Program-made: the position numbers and the translations under genes | In this document: positions 63,436 to 64,000 of the stretch, in pieces | Position numbering within the stretch: the first letter of the stretch is position 1 | How the letters are laid out: the number at the start of each line of letters is the position of its first letter | Notes under the pieces: generated by a model | The model's input: only the letters and a program-made list of their open reading frames with translations | Told to the model about the DNA's origin: nothing | Databases searched by the model: none | Origin: Pachyseris speciosa | Lineage: Eukaryota; Cnidaria; Anthozoa; Scleractinia; Pachyseridae | Reading direction: 5' to 3' | DNA: 64,000 bases | Assembly: GCA_016490735.1 (NCBI GenBank) | Contig: JAEMWC010001101.1 | Span: 90,001-154,000 of the forward strand

Positions 63436-64000
63436 TTGTATAAGAAAGTTTATTCACAGATAAAAACACATTAAAAGACAAACAAAGACAAAGACAATGA
63501 AACCAAGGGGCACGCAATATTCAGAAGTACATCAGACAGTCAACGTTTATCCGGAGTAGGCGATCTGATACAAAACAAAATCCCTAATTAAAGTCCCTGA
63601 GGCCATATGCCAAACAAATTCCTTATATAGGGCCTTTGATTATATAGTCCACGAACAGCGCACAGACAATGCGCAGACATGAAAGAAGGACGACTAAATA
63701 AAGATCCTCAGAAGCCCATCCTCCACGGCACAGAAATCGTCGATCAGCCAAGACTCAGCAAAACAGGATTCGGAGAGCCGAATAAAGTCCAACGAAATTC
63801 TCCTCCGTACGTCGTTCGTAACGATAGCCCTATGGTCTTCTTTACCATTGAAAAAAGCGGCCTTATTGCGAAACACCCAAATGCCGTAGAGGATGGACTT
63901 AAGAAGAAAACGTGCGACTGTGGCCCTCTTGGCAGAAACTGCGGGCCATAAAAAGAAAAAGACAAAAAGACAATTAACACGGAAATTAAGACACAGTAGG
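63436..64000 (-). mobile_element. Tx1-type LINE 3' end, continues past the window
   Basis: Minus-strand 3' UTR (63436-63693) matches the 3' UTR of the LINE at 32329-37708 in order (TACTCCGGAT, TGTACTTCTGA, GTGCGCCCAAG-like) with clear divergence. The end TAAACTTTCTTATACAA joins the hammerhead sequence directly. The 5' part lies beyond 64000. Confidence 0.82.
63694..64000 (-). CDS. Tx1-type LINE ORF2, C-terminal part
   Basis: Open minus-strand frame from the window edge to the stop at 63694, about 100 codons: VNCLFVFFLLWPAVSAKRA, FLLKSILYGIWVFRNKAAFF, NGKEDHRAIV, LSESCFAESWLIDDFCAVED. It matches the C-terminus of the ORF2 at 37125-37496 almost position by position and has no break, so this copy may be less damaged than the one at 32-37 kb. 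The catalytic domains are outside the window. Confidence 0.8.
   Translation of the reverse strand, partial: LLCLNFRVNCLFVFFFLWPAVSAKRATVARFLLKSILYGIWVFRNKAAFFNGKEDHRAIVTNDVRRRISLDFIRLSESCFAESWLIDDFCAVEDGLLRIFI

Overview
This window reads as repeat-dominated chromosomal DNA of a marine invertebrate, most likely an anthozoan cnidarian (coral-like). The basis is the mix of element types: a tRNA-headed SINE, Tx1-type and CR1/L2/jockey-like LINEs, a DIRS-order retrotransposon whose gag carries a SAP domain, and a relic of an adenovirus/Polinton-type element. No host gene with exons is visible. The organism call is inference; no search was possible.

Layout. A tandem satellite with a unit of about 137 bp is the background (1-7254, 11508-11910, 12261-12423, 15690-20853, 21938-23352, 47908-51831, 52042-52468; about 18.7 kb, 130-140 diverged units). 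Later insertions split it: a dead DIRS-order element (7255-11507), a 350-bp retrozyme-like element with a complete type I hammerhead ribozyme (11911-12260), a minus-strand LINE with an uninterrupted 943-residue endonuclease-RT frame (12424-15689), an unidentified 1.1-kb segment (20854-21937), a 24.5-kb composite block (23353-47907) and a tRNA-derived SINE (51832-52041).

The 24.5-kb block is a macrosatellite. A unit of about 2.6 kb is repeated five to six times; it holds plus- and minus-strand LINE 3' ends, a fold-back MITE, ATT/GTT microsatellites and a GC-rich segment ending in a T-run. A Tx1-type LINE (32329-37708) interrupts one unit, and 1.8 kb of unrelated DNA with two tRNA-like sequences interrupts another. 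Single-copy-like flanks (23.4-24.8 kb and 45.2-46.6 kb) resemble each other and preserve empty sites for two insertions.

From 52469 to 57572 the DNA holds palindromes, MITEs and small tandem duplications. From about 57573 to 63088 lies a decayed virus-like element. It has a 110-bp palindrome at its left end, small plus-strand ORFs (one cysteine-rich), and converging minus-strand genes: a probable major capsid protein, a glycine/hydrophobic structural protein, an adenain-type cysteine protease followed by a zinc-ribbon-like domain, and a further structural-type protein. A second retrozyme-like element (63089-63435, minus strand) sits just upstream of the capsid gene, and a second Tx1-type LINE copy cuts into its ribozyme (63436-64000).

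The most interesting find is the pair of hammerhead-bearing tandem repeats at both ends of the window. The left copy has every core nucleotide and a very long stem I. The right copy has lost one core adenosine and is interrupted by the LINE. The virus-like module is the second.
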